Part shown: positions 35,230 through 44,349 of the stretch, piece after piece
Position numbering within the stretch: position 1 is the stretch's first letter
Layout of the letters: each line of letters starts with the position of its first letter
The notes under the pieces: model-generated
Database searches by the model: none
What the model was told of the DNA's origin: nothing
What the model saw: only the letters and a program-made list of their open reading frames with translations
Assembly (NCBI RefSeq): GCF_002161595.1
Contig: NZ_NFID01000007.1
Location: 1 to 64,000 of the forward strand
Direction: 5' to 3'
DNA: 64,000 bases
From: Gemmiger sp. An50
GTDB taxonomy: Bacteria > Bacillota > Clostridia > Oscillospirales > Ruminococcaceae
Made by a program: the position numbers and the translations under genes

Positions 35230-35258
35230 TTGCGTTTTTCGTCAATATCTGCCATAAT
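35230..35258 (+). promoter_or_regulatory. Promoter of the SNF2-Mod-Res cassette
   Basis: -35 TTGCGT (35230-35235), 17 bases, -10 CATAAT (35253-35258). AAGGGGGG lies before the ATG at 35298. Confidence 0.55.
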
Positions 35259-35297
35259 AAAAAGGAGTGTAAATAAAAGAAAAAGGGGGGAATTGCC

Positions 35298-37967
35298 ATG
35301 CCGCAAACACCGTTTCATGCCTATTACAAGGCCCGGCTTTTGGAACAACTGCCGGAAGCAGAACAGTTTATTCCGGTCTTTGCATCATCGGACATTGAAA
35401 TCTATCCGTTCCAAATTGCAGCGGCCAGCTTTGCCCTGCGTTCCCCCTATCAGAAAGGTGCTGTCCTGTGCGATGAAGCCGGTATGGGCAAGAGCCACGA
35501 GGCCATGCTGGTCATCAATCAAAAGTGGCTGGAGGGATGCAGCCGGATTCTGCTGGTCATTCCCAATGCCGACCTGCTGCACCAGTGGACGGAAATGCTG
35601 GATCGATTCTATACCGTTCCCTATGTGGTTTTGACCAGCCGCAAAGAATGGCAGGCCCACAGCGCCCCCGACCATCCCAACGCCTTTATCCAGGATGCCA
35701 TAGTCGTAACCACCTACGACTTTGCCGCCGACAACGAGGAGGCTGCAAAGGTGGTCAACTGGGACTTGACGGTATTTGAAGAGGCCAACGCCCTGTCCCC
35801 GGTCTACCAGGAGGACAACAAGCAGGCCAAGGCCCTCAAGCGGATCGCCGGTAATTCTTTCAAGCTGCTGCTGACCGGCACTCCCATTGAAAAGAACATC
35901 ATGGACTTATACGGTCTGATCTGGTTCATCGACGAAACGCTGCTGCCGGGAGAAAAAGAGTTTCTGGCCCGGTATCTGCGCCGACCAGAGAACTACTCGG
36001 AACTCAGCGAACAGGTCAGCCGCTATTGTTTCCGTACCCTCCGTTCCCAGGCCAAGCACTACGCCAAGGTGACGGAACGTGTGCTGCTGACCGTGGAGTA
36101 CACCCCCGGCAAGGCAGAGCGGCAGCTCTATGAGCTGCTGTACGCCTACATCAACCAGACGGAAAAGAGAGCCTTTCCCGAAATGAACCAATATGACCTG
36201 GCTCTGCGGTTACTTGGCCTGTTGGGTTCCTCTACGGCAGCAATTTTGCAAACCATCAAAGGTATCGTCAAGCGGCTCCAGGGGCTGGAAAACGCAGCGG
36301 ACGAACTAAGCCAATGGCAAGAGATTCAAACCGTAGCCGAAAGCATTCCCCAGGATGCCAAGGCCGGTGAGCTGCTGACCGTTCTCAAACAGGGATTTTC
36401 CCTTATGAAGAAAACGGGAGCCAAACAGAAAGCGGTTATCTTCACCGAGAGCGTGGAAACCCAGAAGATGCTCCAGAATCTTCTTTCTGGCCGGTACCGC
36501 ACTCTGGCCTACAACGGCAGCGCCGATTACTCCGTGATCCGCCAGTTCAAGGAGGATGGCGAGGTGCTGATTTCTACCGATAACGGTGCCAAGGGCTTCA
36601 ATCTGGAGGAGGCTGCTTTCATCATCCACTACGACTTGCTGTACAACACCTTAAAGCTGGAGCAGCGTATCGACCGCTGCCACCGGCTGGGTCAGGAAAA
36701 CGATGTGCTGTCAGTGGCCTTTATCGACAAGAACAACTTTGCCGATGTTCGCAAGCTGGAGCTGGTCAACAAGCGGATGCTGGTGACAGACGGTGTCTTT
36801 GGTATTACCGATGACGTGCTGGGCGGTTTTACAGATGATGTAAAAGCAGCCTTTCCGGTCATTGCCCAGCGGTTGCGGCCCAGGGCGCAGATTGAGCAGG
36901 CATACCGCCAGACCCTGAGTACCCACGAGGAAGATAACCGGCAGACCGTCTCCGCAGCGGAGGATATTCTGTTTACCACCTTCACCAAGGAACTGGCCGA
37001 CAAGGTGAAGATCAATCCCAAGTATGTGAATCGCCGTGGACAGGAGCTGAACAACGACCTCTGGGAGATTACCAAATGGTTTTTTACTCGTTATAATGAA
37101 AAGAACGATGATTGCCGTTTTGTGATTGACGAATCCAACCGTACGATCACGGCCACGGAGTACCGGGAACTGCCGGTGCTGTTCTACTACTGGACGGGGA
37201 GCCGGAACCGGCCCTATCGCAGCCAGAAGATGTACGGCATGGCAAAAGACTTCAAACCCAAGGCCGGACAGATTACCCTGTCCAGTATCATAGGCCGTGG
37301 GATTCTCCACGAGCTGGAGTGTGCCAACGAGGGAGTGCTGACCATCCCGACGGTGCAGGAGCCGTGCCAGATAGCCCTTTATACTGTCACCCTGGTTTCA
37401 GGCTCCAGCCGCACAGAACACGCCGTACTGTGCGGTTTGACGGATAGCGGCAAGGCCCTGGACGATGCAGCTTGCCGCAGCATCTTTGACTTGCCGGTGG
37501 AGAGCAGCACGGAGGATGAGCGGAGATCCCCCCACTGGTTAAAAGGAACCAGCCGCCCCCACCCGCTGGATCGGCTGGTGCCGAGTGATAAGATGATGGC
37601 GGAGCAACTGGAGCGCCTTTCGCCTGCCCAGGCCGAGGAAATGGAGCGGATGAAGCAGCAAGTGTCCGCTAATAAGGCGGCATTGAGCCGAGAACTGAAC
37701 ACCCTGGACAGCCAGGTACAGCAGGCGCAAGCGGAGCTGGAGGCCGTCACCGGCGACCGGCTGAAACGTCTGGCTGCACAGAAGAAAATCAACCAGCTTC
37801 GGCAGGAATATATGAAGCACCAGGAGAGCCAGTTCTTTGACGCCATGCGGCTGGATATGGAGCTGGAAGAAAAAATGAAATCTTTTGCCGACAAAGAAAA
37901 GCTGACGGCAAGGGTGCAGAGAGAATTTGTGGTGGTGATTGATAAGAATGCGAAAGAAAATAACTGA
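35298..37967 (+). CDS. SNF2/RapA-like helicase with C-terminal coiled coil
   Basis: 889 residues. Motif I is DEAGMGKS (59-66), motif II reads EEAN (161-164) instead of DEAH, motif III LLTGTP (~192-196), motif VI QRIDRCHRLGQ (456-466), all in SF2/SNF2 order. Residues ~780-860 form a long coiled coil. No nuclease motif seen. SNF2-type ATPases translocate on double-stranded DNA and occur in defence systems. First gene of a tight plus-strand cassette; it overlaps the next gene by 20 bases. Confidence 0.88.
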   Translation: MPQTPFHAYYKARLLEQLPEAEQFIPVFASSDIEIYPFQIAAASFALRSPYQKGAVLCDEAGMGKSHEAMLVINQKWLEGCSRILLVIPNADLLHQWTEMLDRFYTVPYVVLTSRKEWQAHSAPDHPNAFIQDAIVVTTYDFAADNEEAAKVVNWDLTVFEEANALSPVYQEDNKQAKALKRIAGNSFKLLLTGTPIEKNIMDLYGLIWFIDETLLPGEKEFLARYLRRPENYSELSEQVSRYCFRTLRSQAKHYAKVTERVLLTVEYTPGKAERQLYELLYAYINQTEKRAFPEMNQYDLALRLLGLLGSSTAAILQTIKGIVKRLQGLENAADELSQWQEIQTVAESIPQDAKAGELLTVLKQGFSLMKKTGAKQKAVIFTESVETQKMLQNLLSGRYRTLAYNGSADYSVIRQFKEDGEVLISTDNGAKGFNLEEAAFIIHYDLLYNTLKLEQRIDRCHRLGQENDVLSVAFIDKNNFADVRKLELVNKRMLVTDGVFGITDDVLGGFTDDVKAAFPVIAQRLRPRAQIEQAYRQTLSTHEEDNRQTVSAAEDILFTTFTKELADKVKINPKYVNRRGQELNNDLWEITKWFFTRYNEKNDDCRFVIDESNRTITATEYRELPVLFYYWTGSRNRPYRSQKMYGMAKDFKPKAGQITLSSIIGRGILHELECANEGVLTIPTVQEPCQIALYTVTLVSGSSRTEHAVLCGLTDSGKALDDAACRSIFDLPVESSTEDERRSPHWLKGTSRPHPLDRLVPSDKMMAEQLERLSPAQAEEMERMKQQVSANKAALSRELNTLDSQVQQAQAELEAVTGDRLKRLAAQKKINQLRQEYMKHQESQFFDAMRLDMELEEKMKSFADKEKLTARVQREFVVVIDKNAKENN

Positions 37968-38709
37968 TTTTTACAACAAATATTCGGTTGCTTTTAATAT
38001 AATCAGTTTTCTTGTGGCTATCGGAAGCATCTGCCTTACAATCTGGATTTCCAAACAGCCTGTGACACTTCCGCAGAAAGAGCTTAGTTGTATAACGACA
38101 AATAGCAAAAGTCTTGTACTGATGCTGGGAAACGATAGTAACTTGAAATTATTGTACGGAGAACGTGAGGTTTCAAAACCGTGCATAACTTCGATTGTAA
38201 TTCAAAATACTGGAGCTTACCCAATAACAAATAGTGACTTTTTGCGGCCATTTATTATTGCTTTTGGGGAAACAGACGAGATATTATCGGTTAATATAGG
38301 CGATTGCTCCAATCAGTATATCAGGGAAGAAGTCGTCGAAAATAGTAGTTTTAGCAATCAGAAACTGACCATTGATAATTTTTTGCTTAATCCAGGAGAA
38401 ATGTTTACGGTTGATATAATAAGTGATGGAGGTATCCCTCTTATTAACTTCGATTATCGCTTAGAGGGGATCAGCGAGTTAAATTTAATCAATAATCCCT
38501 CTAATCAGATCATTCTTACACGTAAAGAAAATCCTGTGAGTATTTTGCCGTTTTTAGTTCTACTGTGCTTGATTGTAGTAGCTGTAATTATCGTAATGGT
38601 AATTGTTATGAAGAAACTAAATAAGCGGGATGCAGCAATGTTTGACCGTTTAGAGGCAGCAATAAGGAAAGAAATGCAAGAGGAGAATCAGCATGAACAA
38701 TCTGATTGA
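37948..38709 (+). CDS. Membrane protein A of the restriction cassette
   Basis: 253 residues from ATG 37948 (an upstream in-frame TTG is less likely). One membrane helix near the N-terminus (FNIISFLVAIGSICLTIWI), a ~170-residue extracytoplasmic, beta-rich-looking region, a second helix (ILPFLVLLCLIVVAVIIVMVI), and a charged cytoplasmic tail. It overlaps the SNF2 gene by 20 bases and the methyltransferase by 17. The base composition is clearly more AT-rich than its neighbours. No family recognised. Confidence 0.8.
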   Translation: MRKKITDFYNKYSVAFNIISFLVAIGSICLTIWISKQPVTLPQKELSCITTNSKSLVLMLGNDSNLKLLYGEREVSKPCITSIVIQNTGAYPITNSDFLRPFIIAFGETDEILSVNIGDCSNQYIREEVVENSSFSNQKLTIDNFLLNPGEMFTVDIISDGGIPLINFDYRLEGISELNLINNPSNQIILTRKENPVSILPFLVLLCLIVVAVIIVMVIVMKKLNKRDAAMFDRLEAAIRKEMQEENQHEQSD

Positions 38710-40642
38710 TGGTTTATCCATGAACATAGAACAAACCAACCTGGACAAGCTGCGCTCGGTGTTCCCGGAGTGCGTCAGCGAGGGCAAGCTGGACATTGAC
38801 AAGCTGCTTTCTCTGTGCGGCGAGTACATCGACAACGATTTTGAGAAGTACAAGTTTGAGTGGAAGGGCAAAGCGGACTGCCTGCGGCTGGCCCAGAAGC
38901 GTTCCACCGGCACTCTGCGTCCCTGTCCAGAGGAAAGCGTAGATTGGGACACCACCCAAAACCTTTACATCGAGGGTGACAACCTGGAGGTCTTGAAGCT
39001 GCTGCAAACGGCTTATTACCGCAAGGTGAAGATGATTTACATCGACCCGCCTTACAATACCGGCAACGATTTTGTCTATGCCGATGATTTTGCCGATCCC
39101 ATGGCACGGTACAAGGAAGTAACCCAGCAGACCACCAAGAGCAACCCGGAAACCATGGGCCGCTACCACACCAACTGGCTCAATATGATGTACCCCCGTC
39201 TGAGGCTGGCGGCAAATCTCCTGCGGGATGATGGTGTGATTTTTATCTCTATTGATGATGTTGAGATAGATAATCTTAAAAAACTATGCAACGAGATTTT
39301 TGGTGAAGAAAATTTTGTGGCGCAGTTTATATGGCAGAGTAGGCAGAACAAAGATAATCGAAACATTACCGGTGTTTCAATAGACCACGAGTATGTAGTG
39401 TGTTATACAAAGCAATTCGGACACCGGGTATTCCGTGGAACCGACAGAAAAACAGAACAATATAAGAATCCTGACAATGACCCCCGTGGCCCTTGGACAA
39501 GTGCTAACATGGTAGGACTTGCTACTGCCGATGCTCGTCCAAATTTGCACTATGATTTAATCAATCCGGCAGATGGAAGAAACTACGGATGCCCCGAAAA
39601 AGGCTGGCGATATGATCGAAATACCATGAATCGGCTCATTCAAGAGGGCAGGATTATTTGGCCCGACAACCCAGATGGGCGGCCGCGCAAAAAATCATTT
39701 TTGAACGAGCTGTCAGACAATCTTCCTGGTTTTTCATCTGTTTTCAGCACTGGCGTTTATACAAATACTGCAACCAAGGAAATTGGAGGATTGTTTAATA
39801 AGTATTTATTTGATTTTCCAAAGCCAGTCGAGGTTATTAAGCAATTAGTTTCCCAAGTGTCTAACACGGATGACATCATCCTTGACTTCTTCTCCGGTTC
39901 TGCTACTACCGCCCATGCAGTGATGCAGCTCAACGCTGAGGACGGTGGAAATCGGCGCTTTATTCTGGTACAGCTTCCCGAACTGTGCGACGAAAAGAGC
40001 GAGGCATACAAGACCGGGTACAAGAATATCTGCGAGATCGGTAAGGAGCGAATCCGGCGGGCTGGTAAAATGCTAAAAGATGCGCTTGAAAGTTCCGGTT
40101 TGTTTGTTCGTGCAATGAAACGCCATCAAGATCAGCATGATTCACTTGAAGGATTTGCTTATGCGGAGTGGGAAGAAAGTCCAGAGGTAATCAATGCAAA
40201 AAAAGAAATGGCAGCAAAACTGGATGTGGGCTTCCGTGTTTTCAAGCTGGACACCTCCAATCTGGAAACCTGGGACGCCACCCCCATTGAGGACGAGCAG
40301 CTCGACCTGCTGTATCGGCGGATGAACAGCATGATTCATCGGGTGAAGCCGGAGCGCACCGACCTGGATATGATTTATGAAATCATGCTCAAACTGGGTG
40401 TGCCGCTGACCTACTCCGTGACACCGTTCTCCATCAATAACAAGACTGTCTATGGCGTGGGCGATGACTGCCTGCTGCTGGTCTGTCTGGCCGAGGATGT
40501 GCAGCCCGAGGACGTGGAGCAGATGACCGAATATGCCCCGGCAAAAATCATCATCTCCCGTGACAGCTTTGCTGACGATACCGCTATGGCTAATGCCTAC
40601 TATATCCTGCGGGATCATGGGATTGAGCTGAAACTGGTGTGA
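38693..40642 (+). CDS. Type III-like DNA methyltransferase (Mod, beta class)
   Basis: 649 residues; GAGGAG ribosome site inside the preceding gene. Motif IV DPPYNTG is at 118-124, and motif I LDFFSGSATTAHA around 398-408 follows the target-recognition region, i.e. the beta order of Mod enzymes, which make N6-methyladenine (or N4-methylcytosine). Residues ~185-395 (target recognition) are encoded by more AT-rich DNA than the flanks. With the Res protein downstream it should form a type III restriction system. Confidence 0.92.
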   Translation: MNNLIDGLSMNIEQTNLDKLRSVFPECVSEGKLDIDKLLSLCGEYIDNDFEKYKFEWKGKADCLRLAQKRSTGTLRPCPEESVDWDTTQNLYIEGDNLEVLKLLQTAYYRKVKMIYIDPPYNTGNDFVYADDFADPMARYKEVTQQTTKSNPETMGRYHTNWLNMMYPRLRLAANLLRDDGVIFISIDDVEIDNLKKLCNEIFGEENFVAQFIWQSRQNKDNRNITGVSIDHEYVVCYTKQFGHRVFRGTDRKTEQYKNPDNDPRGPWTSANMVGLATADARPNLHYDLINPADGRNYGCPEKGWRYDRNTMNRLIQEGRIIWPDNPDGRPRKKSFLNELSDNLPGFSSVFSTGVYTNTATKEIGGLFNKYLFDFPKPVEVIKQLVSQVSNTDDIILDFFSGSATTAHAVMQLNAEDGGNRRFILVQLPELCDEKSEAYKTGYKNICEIGKERIRRAGKMLKDALESSGLFVRAMKRHQDQHDSLEGFAYAEWEESPEVINAKKEMAAKLDVGFRVFKLDTSNLETWDATPIEDEQLDLLYRRMNSMIHRVKPERTDLDMIYEIMLKLGVPLTYSVTPFSINNKTVYGVGDDCLLLVCLAEDVQPEDVEQMTEYAPAKIIISRDSFADDTAMANAYYILRDHGIELKLV

Positions 40643-40649
40643 GAAAGAT

Positions 40650-41168
40650 ATGAATAACACTCTAAAATGGTTTCATGTAATCACAAAAACCATTGTACAT
40701 TGCTTACTTGGAACAATCGAATACATTGGTATTCCATTTTTACTTGCTTGTCTTTCTACATTCATTTCCCCTATCTCCAGCGGTAATACTTTGTGGCTTT
40801 GGATTGAGCGGATTGCTTTTTGCTTTACGATATACGAAGTAATTATTGTTGGTGTGCGAAAAATGCAGATTGACATACGCAAAGATGCACTATTAGCACT
40901 AAAAACCGCCTACGAACGAGCAGCCCTGTATTGTGAAACAGGAAATCAAGACATATATCGGAACTTAACTTCAAAAATAGATCAGGTGCTTGACAATGGG
41001 ATACTAAATCAACTTGATGTTGTGCAGAGCTATAAAAATCTCAAACTCTACATGGACAGCAAAAATATTGTTGGAATCAAATATGAGATTATCAATATTC
41101 AGCACTCCATTGAAGCAGATAATCTCTTATGGAACTATACCCTGTTCCTGCGGTTATTTAAGAGGTGA
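40650..41168 (+). CDS. Membrane protein B of the restriction cassette
   Basis: 172 residues; two hydrophobic helices near the N-terminus (CLLGTIEYIGIPFLLACLSTF and IAFCFTIYEVIIVGV) and a ~110-residue helical cytoplasmic C-terminus. It starts 8 bases after mod and ends 7 bases before res, so it is part of the operon, but its AT-rich DNA differs from both. No family recognised. Confidence 0.75.
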   Translation: MNNTLKWFHVITKTIVHCLLGTIEYIGIPFLLACLSTFISPISSGNTLWLWIERIAFCFTIYEVIIVGVRKMQIDIRKDALLALKTAYERAALYCETGNQDIYRNLTSKIDQVLDNGILNQLDVVQSYKNLKLYMDSKNIVGIKYEIINIQHSIEADNLLWNYTLFLRLFKR

Positions 41169-41174
41169 ACAGGC

Positions 41175-44100
41175 ATGAAACTGAAATTCAAGAATCAAGC
41201 CTTCCAAATGGATGCAGTCAACGCTGTGGTGGATTTGTTTGCCGGCCAGGAGAAAACACGGAGCACCTTCTCCGTCATGGAGGAAGCCCAGACCAATTTC
41301 TTAAATGAGCTGGGCCAGGGCAATGCTCTCTACATTGACCAGGAAACATTGACCGCCAATATGCACACCGTCCAGAAGCGGAATAACCTGCCCCTGACCC
41401 CCACAGCGGAAGGCTGCCAGTTCTGTATTGAGATGGAAACTGGCACCGGCAAGACCTACGTCTACACCAAGACCATCTTTGAGCTGAACCGCAAGTACGG
41501 ATTCACCAAGTTTGTTATCGTGGTGCCGTCGGTGGCCATCCGGGAGGGCGTCTACAAATCCTTTCAGGTCACGCAGGAGCATTTCGGTCTGCAATACGAC
41601 AACGTGCCATGCCGGTACTTCATCTACAACTCTGCCAAGCTGTCCGACGTGCGGCAATTTGCCACCAGTTCCAATATCGAAGTGATGATTATTAACATCG
41701 ACGCTTTCAAGAAAGCGGAGAACATCATTAATCAAGCGCAGGATCGGCTCAACGGTGAAACGGCTATGGGCTTTATTCAGAACACACACCCTATCGTTAT
41801 CATCGATGAACCCCAGAGCGTAGACAACACCCCCAAGGCCAAGGAAGCCATTGCCACGCTCAATCCCCTGTGTGTGCTGCGGTACTCCGCCACCCACCGA
41901 GAAAAAATCAATCTGCTTTACCGCCTGACTCCGGTAGACGCCTACCAGATGGGGCTGGTCAAGCAGATCGCCGTATCCTCCAATCAGGTTGCCGGTGGCT
42001 TCAATCAAGCCTATGTGCGGCTGCTTTCCGTCAGCAACGACAAGGGCTTTAAGGCCAGAGTGGAACTGGATGTGAAGGGCAAGACCGGAGCCGTGACCCG
42101 CAAGGCCATGACTGTCAAGCCGGGCGACGATTTATTCCTGCTGTCCGGCGGGCGGGAACTGTACGAAGGCTACACCGTTACCGGAATTGACTGCACTCCC
42201 GATTTTGAACATGTCGAGTTTGGCAATACCCAGGAGGTCAAGCTGGGCAAGGCCATTGGAGACGTGGACGAGAACATCGTCAAGAAGGCGCAAATCCGGC
42301 GCACCATCGAAACCCACCTTGACAAAGAGCTGCGGTATCTGGACAAGGGGATCAAGGTACTGTCCCTGTTCTTCATCGATAAGGTGGACAAGTACCGCCA
42401 CGAGGACGGCACACCCGGCATCTACGCCACTATGTTTGAGGAGTGCTATCAGGAGCTGATCGCAAAGCCCAAGTATGCGCTCCTCCGAGAGCGATTCACC
42501 ACAGATGTGAGCAAGGTACATAACGGCTACTTCTCTCAGGACAAGAAAGGACGCCTGAAGGACACCAAGGGCGACACCCAGGCCGACGATGACACCTACA
42601 ACACCATCATGCGGGACAAGGAGTGGCTTCTCAGCTTTGAGTGTCCGCTGCGGTTTATTTTCTCCCACTCGGCGCTGCGGGAAGGCTGGGACAACCCCAA
42701 CGTGTTTCAGGTCTGCACCCTGATCGAGCAGAAGTCCACCTTTACCTGCCGCCAGAAGGTGGGCCGTGGCCTGCGCCTGTGCGTGAACCAGGACGGTGAA
42801 CGCATCGAGGACAAGAATATCAATGTCCTTCACGTCATGGCCAACGAGAGCTTTTCCGAGTTTGCTTCCACCCTCCAGAAAGAGATCGAGGACGAAACTG
42901 GCGTCAAGTTTGGTGTACTCCAGCTCAGTTTGTTTGCTGGGATGACCTATCAGGAAGAAGTTACCCGTGAGCATACGATTGACAGAGAAGAGGCCCACGA
43001 GCTGGTAAAAACCTGGATGGACGACGGCTCCATTGACAAATGGATGGCCGACCCCGAAATGACGGCAGCGGAAGAAAAAATTACAGCGGAATTGGAATCA
43101 GGGAAAATCACCGAACCGCCCAGCCCCGTAACGGAAGTCATGCGCCAAATTAAAAACGGTGCGACCGCTGAACAGGCAGCAGAGGCAATTATTGGAATCA
43201 CCAGTACAATCACTACCGTAGAGGAACATACCGTCACCCACGAGGAAGCTACGGAGCTGCTGGAGCATTTTGAGCAGAAGGGGTATATCACCAGCACCGG
43301 TAAGGTCAAGGATACCATGAAGAACGCTTTGAAGAACGGAACCCTTGACCTGCCGAAAAAATATGAAGCTGCCAGAGAGCGTTTTGAGCAGATTATCGCC
43401 AATGCTGACCGGAAGCCCCCGGTGCGGGATGCCTCCCGCGATGTGGTGGTACATCTCAACAAGCAGGTCATGCTCTCCTCGGAGTTCCTGGAGCTGTGGA
43501 GCAAGATCAAGCAGAAAACCGCCTACCGGGTGAGCATTGACACAGAGCAGCTGGTGAAGAACTGCGTCAAAGCCTTTCAGGAAATGCCCCATATCCCCAA
43601 AACCCGTCTGGTGTCCCAGACTGCCGATATTCACATCCAGCAGTCCGGGATCAGCCACATGGAACGGGAAATGCGGACAATGGAGATTGCCAACGACTAT
43701 CAGGCCATGCCGGACATCATTACCGCCATCAGCGATGAAACGCTGCTGACCCCGGCTACCGTCAATCGGATTCTGGTAGAGAGCGGACGGTGTGGCGATT
43801 TCCTCAACAATCCGGAGGCATTTCTGGAGCAAGCCGTAGAGCTAATCCGCAGCCACCGCCACGCCTTGGCTATCGACGGTATCCGTTATGTGAAGCTGGA
43901 TGGCCAGGAATATTATGTGCAGGAAATCTTCGACACCACGGAGTTGCTTGCTAACCTGGATCGAAACGCCGTAAAGGTGGAACACAGCGTCTATGACTAT
44001 GTGGTTTACGACAGTTCCACGGTAGAGAAGCCGGTGGCGGTGGCCCTGGACAACGACCCGGATGTGAAGATGTTCTTCAAGATTCCCAGCCGCTTCAAAA

Positions 44101-44330
44101 TTGAAACCCCCATTGGCACGTACAACCCCGACTGGGCTGTGTATCTGAATAAGAACGGTGAGGAAAAGCTGTACTTCGTCCTGGAAACCAAGGGTGACAC
44201 CAGCTTTATGCACCTGAAAACCAGTGAGCAGCTAAAAATCCACTGCGGCAAGGAGCATTTCAAAGCACTGGATGCAGGTGTGGAGCTGGAGACTGCAACC
44301 AGTTGGACGGAGCTGCGCAAGCGCATTTGA
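41175..44330 (+). CDS. Type III-like restriction enzyme Res subunit
   Basis: 1051 residues. SF2 motif I METGTGKT (87-94), motif II DEPQ (211-214), motif VI-like QKVGRGLRLCV, and a C-terminal PD-(D/E)xK nuclease: NPDW (Pro985-Asp986) followed by VLETKG (Glu1004, Lys1006). This is the helicase-nuclease layout of type III Res. It needs the Mod protein for target recognition. Confidence 0.92.
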   Translation: MKLKFKNQAFQMDAVNAVVDLFAGQEKTRSTFSVMEEAQTNFLNELGQGNALYIDQETLTANMHTVQKRNNLPLTPTAEGCQFCIEMETGTGKTYVYTKTIFELNRKYGFTKFVIVVPSVAIREGVYKSFQVTQEHFGLQYDNVPCRYFIYNSAKLSDVRQFATSSNIEVMIINIDAFKKAENIINQAQDRLNGETAMGFIQNTHPIVIIDEPQSVDNTPKAKEAIATLNPLCVLRYSATHREKINLLYRLTPVDAYQMGLVKQIAVSSNQVAGGFNQAYVRLLSVSNDKGFKARVELDVKGKTGAVTRKAMTVKPGDDLFLLSGGRELYEGYTVTGIDCTPDFEHVEFGNTQEVKLGKAIGDVDENIVKKAQIRRTIETHLDKELRYLDKGIKVLSLFFIDKVDKYRHEDGTPGIYATMFEECYQELIAKPKYALLRERFTTDVSKVHNGYFSQDKKGRLKDTKGDTQADDDTYNTIMRDKEWLLSFECPLRFIFSHSALREGWDNPNVFQVCTLIEQKSTFTCRQKVGRGLRLCVNQDGERIEDKNINVLHVMANESFSEFASTLQKEIEDETGVKFGVLQLSLFAGMTYQEEVTREHTIDREEAHELVKTWMDDGSIDKWMADPEMTAAEEKITAELESGKITEPPSPVTEVMRQIKNGATAEQAAEAIIGITSTITTVEEHTVTHEEATELLEHFEQKGYITSTGKVKDTMKNALKNGTLDLPKKYEAARERFEQIIANADRKPPVRDASRDVVVHLNKQVMLSSEFLELWSKIKQKTAYRVSIDTEQLVKNCVKAFQEMPHIPKTRLVSQTADIHIQQSGISHMEREMRTMEIANDYQAMPDIITAISDETLLTPATVNRILVESGRCGDFLNNPEAFLEQAVELIRSHRHALAIDGIRYVKLDGQEYYVQEIFDTTELLANLDRNAVKVEHSVYDYVVYDSSTVEKPVAVALDNDPDVKMFFKIPSRFKIETPIGTYNPDWAVYLNKNGEEKLYFVLETKGDTSFMHLKTSEQLKIHCGKEHFKALDAGVELETATSWTELRKRI

Positions 44331-44349
44331 CAGAGATAGAAAGAGCTTT

